Positions 1 through 7,417 of a stretch of 64,000 bases of DNA are shown here, one piece after another. The stretch is from an uncultured Eubacteriales bacterium (lineage in GTDB: Bacteria; Bacillota; Clostridia; Christensenellales; CAG-138): assembly GCA_902765005.1 (NCBI GenBank), contig CACWYB010000008.1, positions 1 through 64,000 on the forward strand, read 5' to 3'. The notes under the pieces were generated by a model. It did no database searches, was not told the origin of the DNA, and worked only from the letters and a program-made list of their open reading frames with translations. The position numbers and the translations under genes are program-made. The stretch's first letter is position 1. The number at the start of each line of letters is the position of its first letter.

Positions 1-585
1 GGCATCAAGATGGCCAAGCCCGAGCTCACCGTCATCGTCATCACCGGCGACGGCGACAGCTCCGCTATCGGCGGCAACCACCTGATCCATGCCGCCCGCC
101 GGAACATCGACCTCACCGTGGTCGTGTTCAACAACAACATCTACGGCATGACCGGCGGTCAGTTCTCCCCCACCACGCCCACCGGCTCCTTCGCCACCAC
201 GGCCCCCTACGGCAGCATCGACCGTACCTTCGATCTGCCCACGCTGGCCATGGGCGCCGGCGCCACCTACGCGGCCCGGGGTTCCGCCTTCCACGTGCCT
301 CAGACCACCAAGCTCATCCAGGACGGCATCGCCCACAAGGGCTTTGCCCTCATCGACTGCGCCGCTGTCTGCCCCACCTACTATGGCCGCAAAAACAAGA
401 AGGGCGACGCCGTGAAGATGCTCACCTGGCAGAAGGAGAACGTGGTCATGAAGGCCAAGGCCGACACCATGACCCCCGAAGAGCTGGAAGGCAAGATGGT
501 CATCGGCTGCTTCCGCAACGAGGAGAACGTGCCCGAGTACACCGCCGAATACACCAAGCTCATCGAAAGACTGAAGAAGGACTAA
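1..585 (+). CDS. korB: 2-oxoacid:ferredoxin oxidoreductase, beta subunit (5' end outside window)
   Basis: C-terminal 194 residues of the thiamine-pyrophosphate-binding beta subunit of a 2-oxoacid:ferredoxin oxidoreductase; the start lies before the window and the reading frame is open from base 1. The segment GDGDSSAIGGNHLIHA followed by NNNIYGMTGGQ is the TPP/magnesium-binding region typical of KorB/VorB/PorB proteins. The enzyme oxidatively decarboxylates a 2-oxoacid to its CoA ester and reduces ferredoxin in the cytoplasm. It is followed after 15 bp by the gamma subunit with its own ribosome site (AAAGGAGAG). The substrate (2-oxoglutarate or a branched-chain acid) cannot be told from this part. 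The methylmalonyl-CoA genes downstream would fit 2-oxoglutarate to succinyl-CoA, but that is inference. Confidence 0.9.
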   Translation, partial: GIKMAKPELTVIVITGDGDSSAIGGNHLIHAARRNIDLTVVVFNNNIYGMTGGQFSPTTPTGSFATTAPYGSIDRTFDLPTLAMGAGATYAARGSAFHVPQTTKLIQDGIAHKGFALIDCAAVCPTYYGRKNKKGDAVKMLTWQKENVVMKAKADTMTPEELEGKMVIGCFRNEENVPEYTAEYTKLIERLKKD

Positions 586-600
586 AAGGAGAGAAAACGT

Positions 601-1134
601 ATGCGTAATAGAGAAGAAATCAGGCTCGTCGGCAGCGGCGGCCAGGGCGTTATTCTTGCTTCCGTCATTCTCGCCGAGGCGGCGATCCTCGCCGGCAAAA
701 ACGCCGCGCAGAGCCAGTCCTACGGCCCCGAGGCCCGCGGCGGCGCCTGCATGGCGCAGGCCGTCATCAGCAACGGTGAGCTGGGCTTCCCCAAGGTTCG
801 TGTCCCCAGCTTCCTCATGGCCCTCACCCAGCAGTCCCTGGAGAAGTACGGCAAGAACCTGCCTGAAGACACCATCATCCTGGTGGACAGCTCTCTGGAG
901 ATCCCCGATTGGCTAAACGGCCATAAGGTCTACCAGGCCCCCATCCTGCAGGCCGCCATCGACCAGGTGGGCAAGGCCCAGACCGCCAACATCGTGTCCG
1001 TGGCCGTGGTGAACAAGCTCCTCGACCTGGTTCCCCCCGAAGTGCTGAAGGCCGCCGTGGAGATGCACATCCCCAAGGGCACCGAAGCCGCCAACCACAA
1101 GGCCCTGGAAGTGGGCATGAACCTGCTGGCATAA
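601..1134 (+). CDS. korC: 2-oxoacid:ferredoxin oxidoreductase, gamma subunit
   Basis: A 177-residue protein of the usual length for the separate gamma subunit. The N-terminal LVGSGGQGVILASVILAEAA and the following SYGPEARGGAC are hallmark segments of the pyruvate/ketoisovalerate oxidoreductase catalytic (gamma) domain, which completes the enzyme with the alpha and beta chains. It lies 15 bp after korB and surely shares its mRNA. No ferredoxin-like delta subunit follows; in Kor-type enzymes that small subunit is often encoded at the front of the operon, which is outside the window. Confidence 0.92.
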   Translation: MRNREEIRLVGSGGQGVILASVILAEAAILAGKNAAQSQSYGPEARGGACMAQAVISNGELGFPKVRVPSFLMALTQQSLEKYGKNLPEDTIILVDSSLEIPDWLNGHKVYQAPILQAAIDQVGKAQTANIVSVAVVNKLLDLVPPEVLKAAVEMHIPKGTEAANHKALEVGMNLLA

Positions 1135-1186
1135 TACGCCCCTTTGCCCCCAAGCCGGGATTGCGTTTTCCAAGGAGGAACACGAA

Positions 1187-1597
1187 ATGGAACGAAAACT
1201 GAAAACTCGTGTCCTCATTGCCAAGCCCGGCCTGGGCGGCCATGACCGGCGCGCCAAGCAGATTGCCCAGGGGTTGAAGGACGCGGGATTCGAAGTGATC
1301 TTCACGGGCCTTCGCCAGACCCCCAGCCAAATCGTTCAGTCTGCCGTGTCCGAGCAAGTGGACGCGGTGGGGCTGAGCCTGCCTAGTGAAAACCAGGCGG
1401 ACCTGACGCTGCAGATCCGCTCCCTGCTGTGCGCCCAGGGCGCCCCTGAGGTGGCCCTGTTCGGCGGCGGCAGCATCGAGGAGGAGGAGATCTCCGCCTT
1501 GCGGGACGCGGGGCTGGAAGCCGTGTTCACGGCCGGCTCCTCCGTCAACGACATGGTGGATTTTCTGCGGCGGCGGTGCGGCGGCGCCGGAGTATAG
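1187..1597 (+). CDS. Cobalamin-binding small subunit of an acyl-CoA mutase (methylmalonyl-CoA mutase C-terminal type)
   Basis: A 136-residue stand-alone B12-binding domain of the methylmalonyl-CoA mutase C-terminal family. The start VLIAKPGLGGHDRRAKQIA aligns with the canonical DxHxxG cobalamin-binding stretch, and the later GLSLPSENQ and FGGGSIEEEE segments match the SxL and GG corners of the fold. The lower-ligand histidine is kept, but the aspartate of DxHxxG is glycine and the last glycine is arginine, which is unusual. It would pair with a separate large catalytic subunit, not present here and possibly upstream. The next gene encodes the epimerase, which supports a succinyl-/methylmalonyl-CoA interconversion role. 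It has a good ribosome site (AAGGAGGAA). Confidence 0.8.
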   Translation: MERKLKTRVLIAKPGLGGHDRRAKQIAQGLKDAGFEVIFTGLRQTPSQIVQSAVSEQVDAVGLSLPSENQADLTLQIRSLLCAQGAPEVALFGGGSIEEEEISALRDAGLEAVFTAGSSVNDMVDFLRRRCGGAGV

Positions 1598-1606
1598 ACC
1601 GTATGT

Positions 1607-1650
1607 AAAGCGCGCGCCCCTGCCGGCTGCGCGCTTTCGTCGCTTTTTCC
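1607..1650 (+). terminator. Hairpin with distal T-run after the B12-subunit gene (terminator or attenuator)
   Basis: Perfect 9-bp stem AAAGCGCGC (1607-1615) with GCGCGCTTT (1629-1637). A run of five T follows only after a 7-base gap, so termination is probably partial and the epimerase gene 30 bp further on may still be co-transcribed. Confidence 0.5.
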
Positions 1651-1678
1651 ATTTTCAAATGCAAACAGGAGGATAGTT

Positions 1679-2083
1679 ATGGAACTCAAACGCGTTGACC
1701 ATGTAGGTATTGCCGTTAAGAATCTGGACGAGGCCGTGAAGTTCTATGAGACCGCCATCGGTCTCAAGGCCACCGGCTACGAAGTGGTGGAGGAGCAGAA
1801 GGTGAAGGTCGCCTTCCTGCCCTGCGGCGACAGTGAGCTGGAGCTCCTGGAGAGCACCGAGCCCGACGGCCCCATTGCCCGCTTCATCGAGAAGAACGGC
1901 CCCGGCATCCAGCACATCGCCATCCGGGTGGACAACATCGACAAGGCTCTGGAGGAGCTCAAGGCCAAGGAAGTCCGCCTCATCGACCAGACCCCCCGCT
2001 ACGGCGCCGGCGGTGCCCGCATCGCTTTCGTCCATCCCAAGGCCACCGGCGGCGTGCTCCTGGAGCTCACCGAGCGGCAGTAA
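1679..2083 (+). CDS. mce: Methylmalonyl-CoA epimerase
   Basis: A 134-residue VOC-fold (glyoxalase-like) protein, the normal length for methylmalonyl-CoA epimerase, which interconverts the (R) and (S) forms of methylmalonyl-CoA. The N-terminal VDHVGIAVKNLDEAVKFYE gives the first metal-binding histidine, GIQHIAIRVDNID the second, and the C-terminal LLELTER the metal-binding glutamate. It starts 7 bp after an AGGAGG site. The carboxyltransferase/decarboxylase gene follows after 12 bp, so B12 mutase subunit, epimerase and decarboxylase form a compact succinyl-CoA to propionyl-CoA module. Confidence 0.95.
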   Translation: MELKRVDHVGIAVKNLDEAVKFYETAIGLKATGYEVVEEQKVKVAFLPCGDSELELLESTEPDGPIARFIEKNGPGIQHIAIRVDNIDKALEELKAKEVRLIDQTPRYGAGGARIAFVHPKATGGVLLELTERQ

Positions 2084-2095
2084 TGAGGTAAAAGC

Positions 2096-3682
2096 ATGAC
2101 CACTCAGGAAAAGATTTTAGATTTTCAGGCTCGCTGTGAAAAGATCCTCGCCATGGGCGGGGACAAGGCCGTAGACAAGCAGCACGGCCGGGGCAAGTTC
2201 ACCGCCCGTGAGCGGCTGGACATGCTCTTTGACGAGGGCACCTTCAAGGAAGTGGACCGGTTCGTCAACCACCGCTGCAACAACTTCGGCATGGAGAAGA
2301 AGGTCATCGCCGCGGACGGCGTGGTCACCGGCTACGGCCTGGTGGACGGCCGCAAGGTCTTCGCCTATGCCCAGGATTTCACCAGCGTGGGCGGCGCCCT
2401 GGGCGAAATGCACGCGGCCAAGATCTGCAAGGTCATGGACATGGCCCTGGAAGCCGGCTGCCCCTGCATCGGCCTCAACGACTCCGGCGGCGCCCGTATC
2501 CAGGAAGCGGTGGACGCCCTCTCCGGCTACGGCCAGATCTTCCGCCGCAACTCCCTGGCCTCCGGCCTGATCCCCCAGATCTCCGTGATCATGGGACCCT
2601 GCGCCGGCGGCGCGGTCTATAGCCCCGCCCTCACCGACCTTATCATCATGGTGGATCAGAAGAGCCAGATGTTCATCACCGGTCCCCGGGTCATCGAAGC
2701 CACCACCGGCGAGCAGGTCACCGAGGAAGAGCTGGGCGGCGCCAACACCCAGACCTCCGTCTCCGGTGTGGCCCACCTCATGGCGGCCGACGAGGAGGAA
2801 GCCATCTGGTTCATCCGCATGATCCTCTCCTACCTGCCCAGCAGCGCCCGGGACAAGGCCCCCGTCTACGAGTTTGAGCGCGGCGACGAGTATCGCCCCG
2901 TCCTCAACGACATCGTGCCCGACAGCTCCCGCCGGGCCTACGACGTGCGCACGGTCATCGGCGAGATCGCCGATCCCGAGAGCTTCTTCGAGCTCCAGCC
3001 CAACTATGCCACCAACATCGTCACCGGCTTCGGCCGCATCGGCGGGCGCAGCGTGGGCTTCATCTGCAACCAGCCCTCCGTCATGGGCGGCTGCCTGGAC
3101 ATCAACGCCTCCGATAAGGCCTCCCGCTTTATCCAGATGTGCGATGCCTTCGGTCTGCCCCTGATCAACCTGGTGGACGTGCCCGGGTTCCTCCCCGGCA
3201 CCAACCAGGAGTACGGCGGCATCATCCGCCACGGCGCCAAGCTCCTCTACGTCTACTCCGTGGCCGAGAGCCCCAAGATCACCGTGATCATGCGCAAGGC
3301 CTACGGCGGCAGCTATCTGGCTATGTGCTCCAAGGATCTGGGCGCCGACATGGTGCTTGCCTGGCCCACCAGCGAGATCGCCGTCATGGGCGCTGAGGGC
3401 GCCGCCAACATCATCTTCGCCAAGGACATCAAGGCCGCCAAGGACAACGCCATTGCCGCCGGCAGCGACGAAGCCGCCGCCAAGGCCGCCGCGGAGGCCG
3501 TCCGTCAGGAGAAGATCGCGGAGTACACCGCCCAGTTCGCCACCCCCTATGTGGCCGCGTCCCACGGCTATGTGGACTGCGTCATCGAGCCCGCCGAGAC
3601 CCGGGAATACATCCTGGACGCCCTGGAGCTCTTTGAGAACAAGAAGCGGGAAGGCCGCGTCCGCGGCAACATGCCCCTCTAA
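2096..3682 (+). CDS. mmdA: Methylmalonyl-CoA decarboxylase / propionyl-CoA carboxylase carboxyltransferase (alpha) subunit
   Basis: A 528-residue acyl-CoA carboxyltransferase of the MmdA/PccB family. It has the N-terminal HGRGKFTARERLDMLFD, the first acyl-CoA oxyanion region (LNDSGGARIQEAVDALSGYG, GPCAGGAVYSPAL) and the second (VDVPGFLPGTNQE, GAEGAANIIFAKD), and ends with the usual KKREGRVRGNMPL. In sodium-pumping decarboxylases this subunit moves the carboxyl group from methylmalonyl-CoA to biotin; in carboxylases it does the reverse. An Ala-rich stretch (AIAAGSDEAAAKAAAEAVRQ, roughly residues 448-467) is longer than the usual linker there. No biotin-carrier, membrane beta or delta subunit follows, because a strong terminator closes the operon, so partners must be encoded elsewhere. 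Confidence 0.92.
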   Translation: MTTQEKILDFQARCEKILAMGGDKAVDKQHGRGKFTARERLDMLFDEGTFKEVDRFVNHRCNNFGMEKKVIAADGVVTGYGLVDGRKVFAYAQDFTSVGGALGEMHAAKICKVMDMALEAGCPCIGLNDSGGARIQEAVDALSGYGQIFRRNSLASGLIPQISVIMGPCAGGAVYSPALTDLIIMVDQKSQMFITGPRVIEATTGEQVTEEELGGANTQTSVSGVAHLMAADEEEAIWFIRMILSYLPSSARDKAPVYEFERGDEYRPVLNDIVPDSSRRAYDVRTVIGEIADPESFFELQPNYATNIVTGFGRIGGRSVGFICNQPSVMGGCLDINASDKASRFIQMCDAFGLPLINLVDVPGFLPGTNQEYGGIIRHGAKLLYVYSVAESPKITVIMRKAYGGSYLAMCSKDLGADMVLAWPTSEIAVMGAEGAANIIFAKDIKAAKDNAIAAGSDEAAAKAAAEAVRQEKIAEYTAQFATPYVAASHGYVDCVIEPAETREYILDALELFENKKREGRVRGNMPL

Positions 3683-3697
3683 TTCCCCTATGTAGCC

Positions 3698-3727
3698 AAG
3701 GCCCGCCGAAAGGCGGGCCTTTTCTTG
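3698..3727 (+). terminator. Rho-independent terminator of the propionate-module operon
   Basis: Stem AAGGCCCGCC (3698-3707), tetraloop GAAA and GGCGGGCCTT (3712-3721), followed by a T-rich tail. A strong GC-rich terminator. Confidence 0.9.
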
Positions 3728-3743
3728 CTCCATTTTTCAGGTA

Positions 3744-3836
3744 ACAGAAAAGCTTAGGAAGCCAAATGGCTTTAGCATCCTGAGCTTTTTCGTATTCCCG
3801 AAGATCTTTTGGGCAGCTTTCTTTCAAGAAAAGCTG
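3744..3836 (+). repeat. Composite hairpin repeat, copy 1 (modules B-C-D)
   Basis: Contains module B (AAAGCTTAGGA / TCCTGAGCTTT arms), module C (AAGATCTTTTGGGC) and module D hairpin (CAGCTTT CTTTCAAG AAAAGCTG). It lies between the convergent ends of mmdA and ftsH. The A hairpin seen in other copies is absent here. Confidence 0.75.
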
Positions 3837-3848
3837 TGAAGCAAAAGA

Positions 3849-5765
3849 TTATTCTTCCGTCTCCTCCGCCTTGGCGGGCAGGGCCACGGGCGCGTTCAGG
3901 ATGTCCATAAACTCCTGGCCCGTGATGGTCTCCCGCTCGATGAGCACCCGGGCGATCTCGTCCAGCTTGCCCCGGTTGTCCTTCAGAATGGTCTTGGCCT
4001 GCTCATAGGCTTTCTCAATGAGGCCGATGACCTCCCGGTCGATCCGGGCCGCCGTCTCCTGGGAGCAGTTCATGGCGGTGTCGTTGCCCAAATAGGGGTT
4101 CACCACCTGCTCGAAGGCGGTCATGCCGAAGCTCTCGCTCATGCCGTAGCGGGTGATCATGGCCCGGGCGATGGAGGTCGCCTGCTCGATGTCGTTGGAG
4201 GCGCCTGTGGTGATGGAGTGGAAGCACACCTCCTCCGCCGCCCGACCGCCGGTCAGGGTGACGATCTTGGCGAAGGCCTCCTGCTTATCCATCAAAAACC
4301 GCTCGTCCTCATCGGCCTGCATGGTGAAGCCCAGGGCTCCGGAGGTCCGGGGGATGATGGTGATCTTGTGGACCGGGGACGCCCCCTTCTGCTTGGCCGC
4401 CACCAGGGCATGGCCCACCTCGTGGTAGGCGATGATCTCCTTCTCATGCTGGGAGATGACCATGCTCTTGCGCTGCTTGCCGGCCAGGGCGACGTCCACG
4501 CTGTCCTCCAGATCCTTCTGGGTCACGGCGTGCCGGCCGGAGCGAACGGCGCACAGCGCCGCCTCGTTGATCACGTTGGCCAGGTCCGCGCCGCTGGCGC
4601 CGGGGGTGATCCGGGCGATGGCACTAAGGTCGATCTTCCCCTCGGTCTTGATCCGATTGCAGTGGATGCGCAGGATCGCTTCCCTGCCGCCCTGATCCGG
4701 GAGCTCCACGGGCACCCGCCTGTCGAACCGGCCGGGCCGCAGCAGGGCCTTGTCCAAAGATTCGGGCCGGTTGGTGGCCGCCAGGACCACCACGCCGGAG
4801 TTCCCCTCAAAGCCGTCCATCTCGGACAGCAGCTGGTTCAGGGTCTGCTCCCGCTCGTCGTTGCCGCCGAAGCCGTCCCGCTTCTTGCCGATGGCGTCGA
4901 TTTCGTCGATGAACACGATGCAGGGCGCCTTCTCCCGGGCTTCCTTAAAGAGGTCGCGGACCTTGGACGCGCCCATGCCCACGAACAGCTCCACAAACTC
5001 AGGCCCTGAGATGGAGAGGAAGGGCACGCCCGCCTCCCCGGCCACGGCCCGGGCCATGAGGGTCTTGCCCGTGCCCGGCGGGCCGATGAGCAGGGCGCCC
5101 CGGGGCATCCGGGCGCCGATCTCCGTGTATTCCTGGGGATTGTGCAGGTAGCTCACAATCTCCTGCAGGCTCTCCTTGGCCTCATCCTGGCCGGCCACGT
5201 CGGCAAAGGTGGTCTTCACCTGGCCGCCTTCCACGGTTCGGGCGTTGGATTTGCCCAGGCCGCCCATAAGGCCGCCGCCGGCGCCGATCTTGCCCATGCG
5301 CCGGAAAAAGAAGCTGAAAATCAGCACATAGAACAGAATGGGTACCGCATACTGGAGCAGCACCAGCAGGAGCATGTTCCCCGTGCCCGCGTTCTCCGAG
5401 AAGGTGACCCCCGCCTCATGGAGCCGGTTCACCAGATCCGGGTCGTTCATGGCGGTGACGGCATAGATCTTGGTCTTTTTGCTGCCGGCCATGGTGCGGA
5501 AGCTGAAGTTCAGCTGGGGCGCCGCCGTGGACGTCGGCTCCGCCTCGGGAAGCAGGGTGTAGTAAAGGGTGCCGCTCTTGAGCTCCACCTCCTTCACCTT
5601 GCCCTTCTCCAGCGCCTGGAGGAACACATCGTAGGTGACCTCCTCCTCGTTGGCGGAGGAAAGGGCGCTGGGCGCTCCCAGCCCCAGGAATAATATGATG
5701 ACGCCCAGCCCGACAAACAGCCAGAACCACAGCGGGCGGCGAGGTTTTGTTTGCTTTTCATCCAT
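3849..5765 (-). CDS. ftsH: ATP-dependent zinc metalloprotease FtsH
   Basis: A 638-residue membrane-bound AAA+ protease that degrades misfolded membrane and regulatory proteins. Order: membrane segment about residues 11-30, extracytoplasmic domain, second membrane segment 131-154, AAA domain with Walker A GPPGTGKT (228-235), Walker [10 protein letters not shown] and the second region of homology ending RPGRFDR, then the zinc protease with HEVGH (448-452). The start is the ATG giving [13 protein letters not shown], preceded by AGAGGG on the minus strand; the frame is open further upstream, but that part has no family similarity and overlaps plsC. It is transcribed alone, divergent from plsC. 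Confidence 0.97.
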   Translation of the reverse strand: MDEKQTKPRRPLWFWLFVGLGVIILFLGLGAPSALSSANEEEVTYDVFLQALEKGKVKEVELKSGTLYYTLLPEAEPTSTAAPQLNFSFRTMAGSKKTKIYAVTAMNDPDLVNRLHEAGVTFSENAGTGNMLLLVLLQYAVPILFYVLIFSFFFRRMGKIGAGGGLMGGLGKSNARTVEGGQVKTTFADVAGQDEAKESLQEIVSYLHNPQEYTEIGARMPRGALLIGPPGTGKTLMARAVAGEAGVPFLSISGPEFVELFVGMGASKVRDLFKEAREKAPCIVFIDEIDAIGKKRDGFGGNDEREQTLNQLLSEMDGFEGNSGVVVLAATNRPESLDKALLRPGRFDRRVPVELPDQGGREAILRIHCNRIKTEGKIDLSAIARITPGASGADLANVINEAALCAVRSGRHAVTQKDLEDSVDVALAGKQRKSMVISQHEKEIIAYHEVGHALVAAKQKGASPVHKITIIPRTSGALGFTMQADEDERFLMDKQEAFAKIVTLTGGRAAEEVCFHSITTGASNDIEQATSIARAMITRYGMSESFGMTAFEQVVNPYLGNDTAMNCSQETAARIDREVIGLIEKAYEQAKTILKDNRGKLDEIARVLIERETITGQEFMDILNAPVALPAKAEETEE

Positions 5766-5823
5766 AGAAATATCCCTCTTGCTGCCCGGATCCCTCATGG
5801 GCATCCGGTCTTTCGTTAGGGCT

Positions 5824-5852
5824 ATTGTATCAATAAAATGCGATAGAATCCA
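5824..5852 (-). promoter_or_regulatory. Putative ftsH promoter (extended -10)
   Basis: On the minus strand TGaTACAAT (hexamer 5824-5829) is an extended -10. The -35 position has only a weak TGGATT. It lies about 60 bp upstream of the ftsH start. Confidence 0.5.
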
Positions 5853-5952
5853 CCGCTTTTTCCATAAAAGAGCCCTCCATTGTAAAAAACTTGTGAAAAC
5901 CCGGCCCGAACCTTCTTCAATCGCCCGGCAACCTTCCTTTTTCCGCCAAACA

Positions 5953-5961
5953 TGGTATACT
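5953..5961 (+). promoter_or_regulatory. Putative plsC promoter (extended -10)
   Basis: TGGTATACT (hexamer 5956-5961) without a clear -35. It would start transcription near 5968, giving a 23-nt leader with a GAGGGAGG ribosome site before the ATG at 5991. Confidence 0.55.
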
Positions 5962-5990
5962 GTCTTCGTGAAAATTCGAGGGAGGCATCC

Positions 5991-6779
5991 ATGCTCTATC
6001 TCTATCTTGCCCTTAGCTTTGCCGCGGTCCTTGTCTTTGCCCGCAAGCCCATCCACTGCCCGCTCCTCTTTCTGGGCACCTTTCTGGCCCTGCTGCTCCT
6101 CCACGCCCTGGTGTTGGCCGTGGCGTCCCTGTTCGTGAACAAAAAGGACCCGGACCCCAGGCGCTTCTCCTTCTTCCGCAAGCTCCTGGTGGGGAGCATC
6201 CCCCTGCTGCTGCAGCTGGGCGGGATCCAGGTGAACCTTGTGGGGGCCAATGCCCTGCCTGAAGGGGGCTTCCTGCTGGTGGGCAACCACCGCTCCGACT
6301 TTGACCCCATCACCGCCATGTACGCCTTTGGCAAGCGAGGGCTCACCTTCGTCACCAAGAAGGAGAATGTGTCCATCCCCGTGGCCGGCCGGCTCATCGT
6401 GGGCGCCGGCTGCCTTTCCCTGGACCGGAACGACGACAAACAGGGTCTGCTGGTCATCCGCCAGGCGGTCCGCCGCATCCAAAAGGGGGAGGCCATCGGC
6501 ATCTACCCCGAGGGCACCCGCTCCAAAACCGGCGAGCTGCTCCCCTTTCGGGTGGGCTGCTTCAAGGCCGTCCAGTGGGCCAAATGCCCCTTGGTGGTCC
6601 TGAAGACCCGGGGCACGGAGCAGATCAAGCAAAACTTCTTCCTGCGCCGGACCCCTGTTACGCTGAACGTGGAGGCGGTGATCCCCTATGAGGAACTGGC
6701 GGACATGGATACCCAGGCCATCGGCCAACGGGTGCGGACCCTTTTGACGGAGGAAGGGGAAGGCAAATGGACCGAGTAA
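5991..6779 (+). CDS. plsC: 1-acyl-sn-glycerol-3-phosphate acyltransferase
   Basis: A 262-residue lysophosphatidic acid acyltransferase, adding the second acyl chain in phosphatidic acid synthesis at the membrane. Two N-terminal hydrophobic segments (about residues 1-15 and 22-45) precede the catalytic domain with NHRSDFDP (the HX4D motif) and YPEGTRSKTGELLPF (the EGTR motif). The ATG at 5991 is chosen because it follows GAGGGAGG at the right distance; an earlier in-frame ATG lies upstream of the predicted transcription start. Its last 13 bases overlap the following HAD gene, implying translational coupling. Confidence 0.92.
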   Translation: MLYLYLALSFAAVLVFARKPIHCPLLFLGTFLALLLLHALVLAVASLFVNKKDPDPRRFSFFRKLLVGSIPLLLQLGGIQVNLVGANALPEGGFLLVGNHRSDFDPITAMYAFGKRGLTFVTKKENVSIPVAGRLIVGAGCLSLDRNDDKQGLLVIRQAVRRIQKGEAIGIYPEGTRSKTGELLPFRVGCFKAVQWAKCPLVVLKTRGTEQIKQNFFLRRTPVTLNVEAVIPYEELADMDTQAIGQRVRTLLTEEGEGKWTE

Positions 6780-7417
6780 AAAACATTCTCTTCGACCTGG
6801 ACGGCACCCTGACGGACCCGGCCGAGGGCATTACCAACTCCCTCATGCACGCCCAGCGCCGCCTGGGCCGGCCGGTGAGCCCCCGGGAACAGCTCTACGT
6901 GTTCATCGGCCCGCCCCTCATCGAAACCTTCATGAGCGAGTGGGGCCTCAGCCATGCCGAGAGCGAGCAGGCCCTGGTCTATTACCGGGAATATTTCACC
7001 GCCCGGGGCATCTTTGAAAACGATCCCTATCCGGGCATCGAGGCCTTCCTCGCCCAGCTGAAGGCCGCCGGCTTCCGGCTCTTTGTGGCCACCTCCAAGC
7101 CGGAGCCCCTGTCCCTGCGCATATTGGAGCACTTCGGCCTGATGCCCTATTTTGAGGGGCTGGCCGGCTCCACCATGGACGAAAAGCGCACAAAAAAGGG
7201 CGAGGTCATTGCCTACGCCCTGAAAACCTTTCAGTTGGACCCCGCCGAAACCATCATGGTCGGCGATCGGAAGCACGATGTGGAAGGCGCCCGGGAGAAC
7301 GGGCTCCCCTGCGTCGGCGTCCTCTACGGCTACGGCTCCCGGGAGGAGCTCGCCGCCGCCGGCGCCGCGGCCTTGGCGGAGGACCTTTCGGCCCTGGCCT
7401 CCTTGCTCAAGTCATAG
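6767..7417 (+). CDS. HAD-superfamily hydrolase, phosphoglycolate-phosphatase-like
   Basis: A 216-residue HAD phosphatase with all four motifs: ILFDLDGTLTDP (nucleophile D10 and acid D12), VATSKPEP (motif II), the lysine in KRTKKGE (motif III) and VGDRKHDVEGA (motif IV). The helical cap between motifs I and II places it with the GPH/PGP-like small-molecule phosphatases, which dephosphorylate sugar phosphates, phosphoglycolate or nucleotides; the substrate cannot be named. It overlaps the end of plsC by 13 bp and starts after GGAGGAAGGGGAAGG. Its last 88 bases are also coding, on the opposite strand, for the end of the Na/Pi transporter gene. Confidence 0.88.
   Translation: MDRVKNILFDLDGTLTDPAEGITNSLMHAQRRLGRPVSPREQLYVFIGPPLIETFMSEWGLSHAESEQALVYYREYFTARGIFENDPYPGIEAFLAQLKAAGFRLFVATSKPEPLSLRILEHFGLMPYFEGLAGSTMDEKRTKKGEVIAYALKTFQLDPAETIMVGDRKHDVEGARENGLPCVGVLYGYGSREELAAAGAAALAEDLSALASLLKS

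Noticed and set aside
2117..3733. Very long open frame on the minus strand opposite the carboxyltransferase gene
   Set aside because: It is Gly/Val/Asp/His-rich without any family motif and arises from the strong G/C third-position bias of the real gene. The same applies to long antisense frames opposite gyrB, addA, mfd and leuS.
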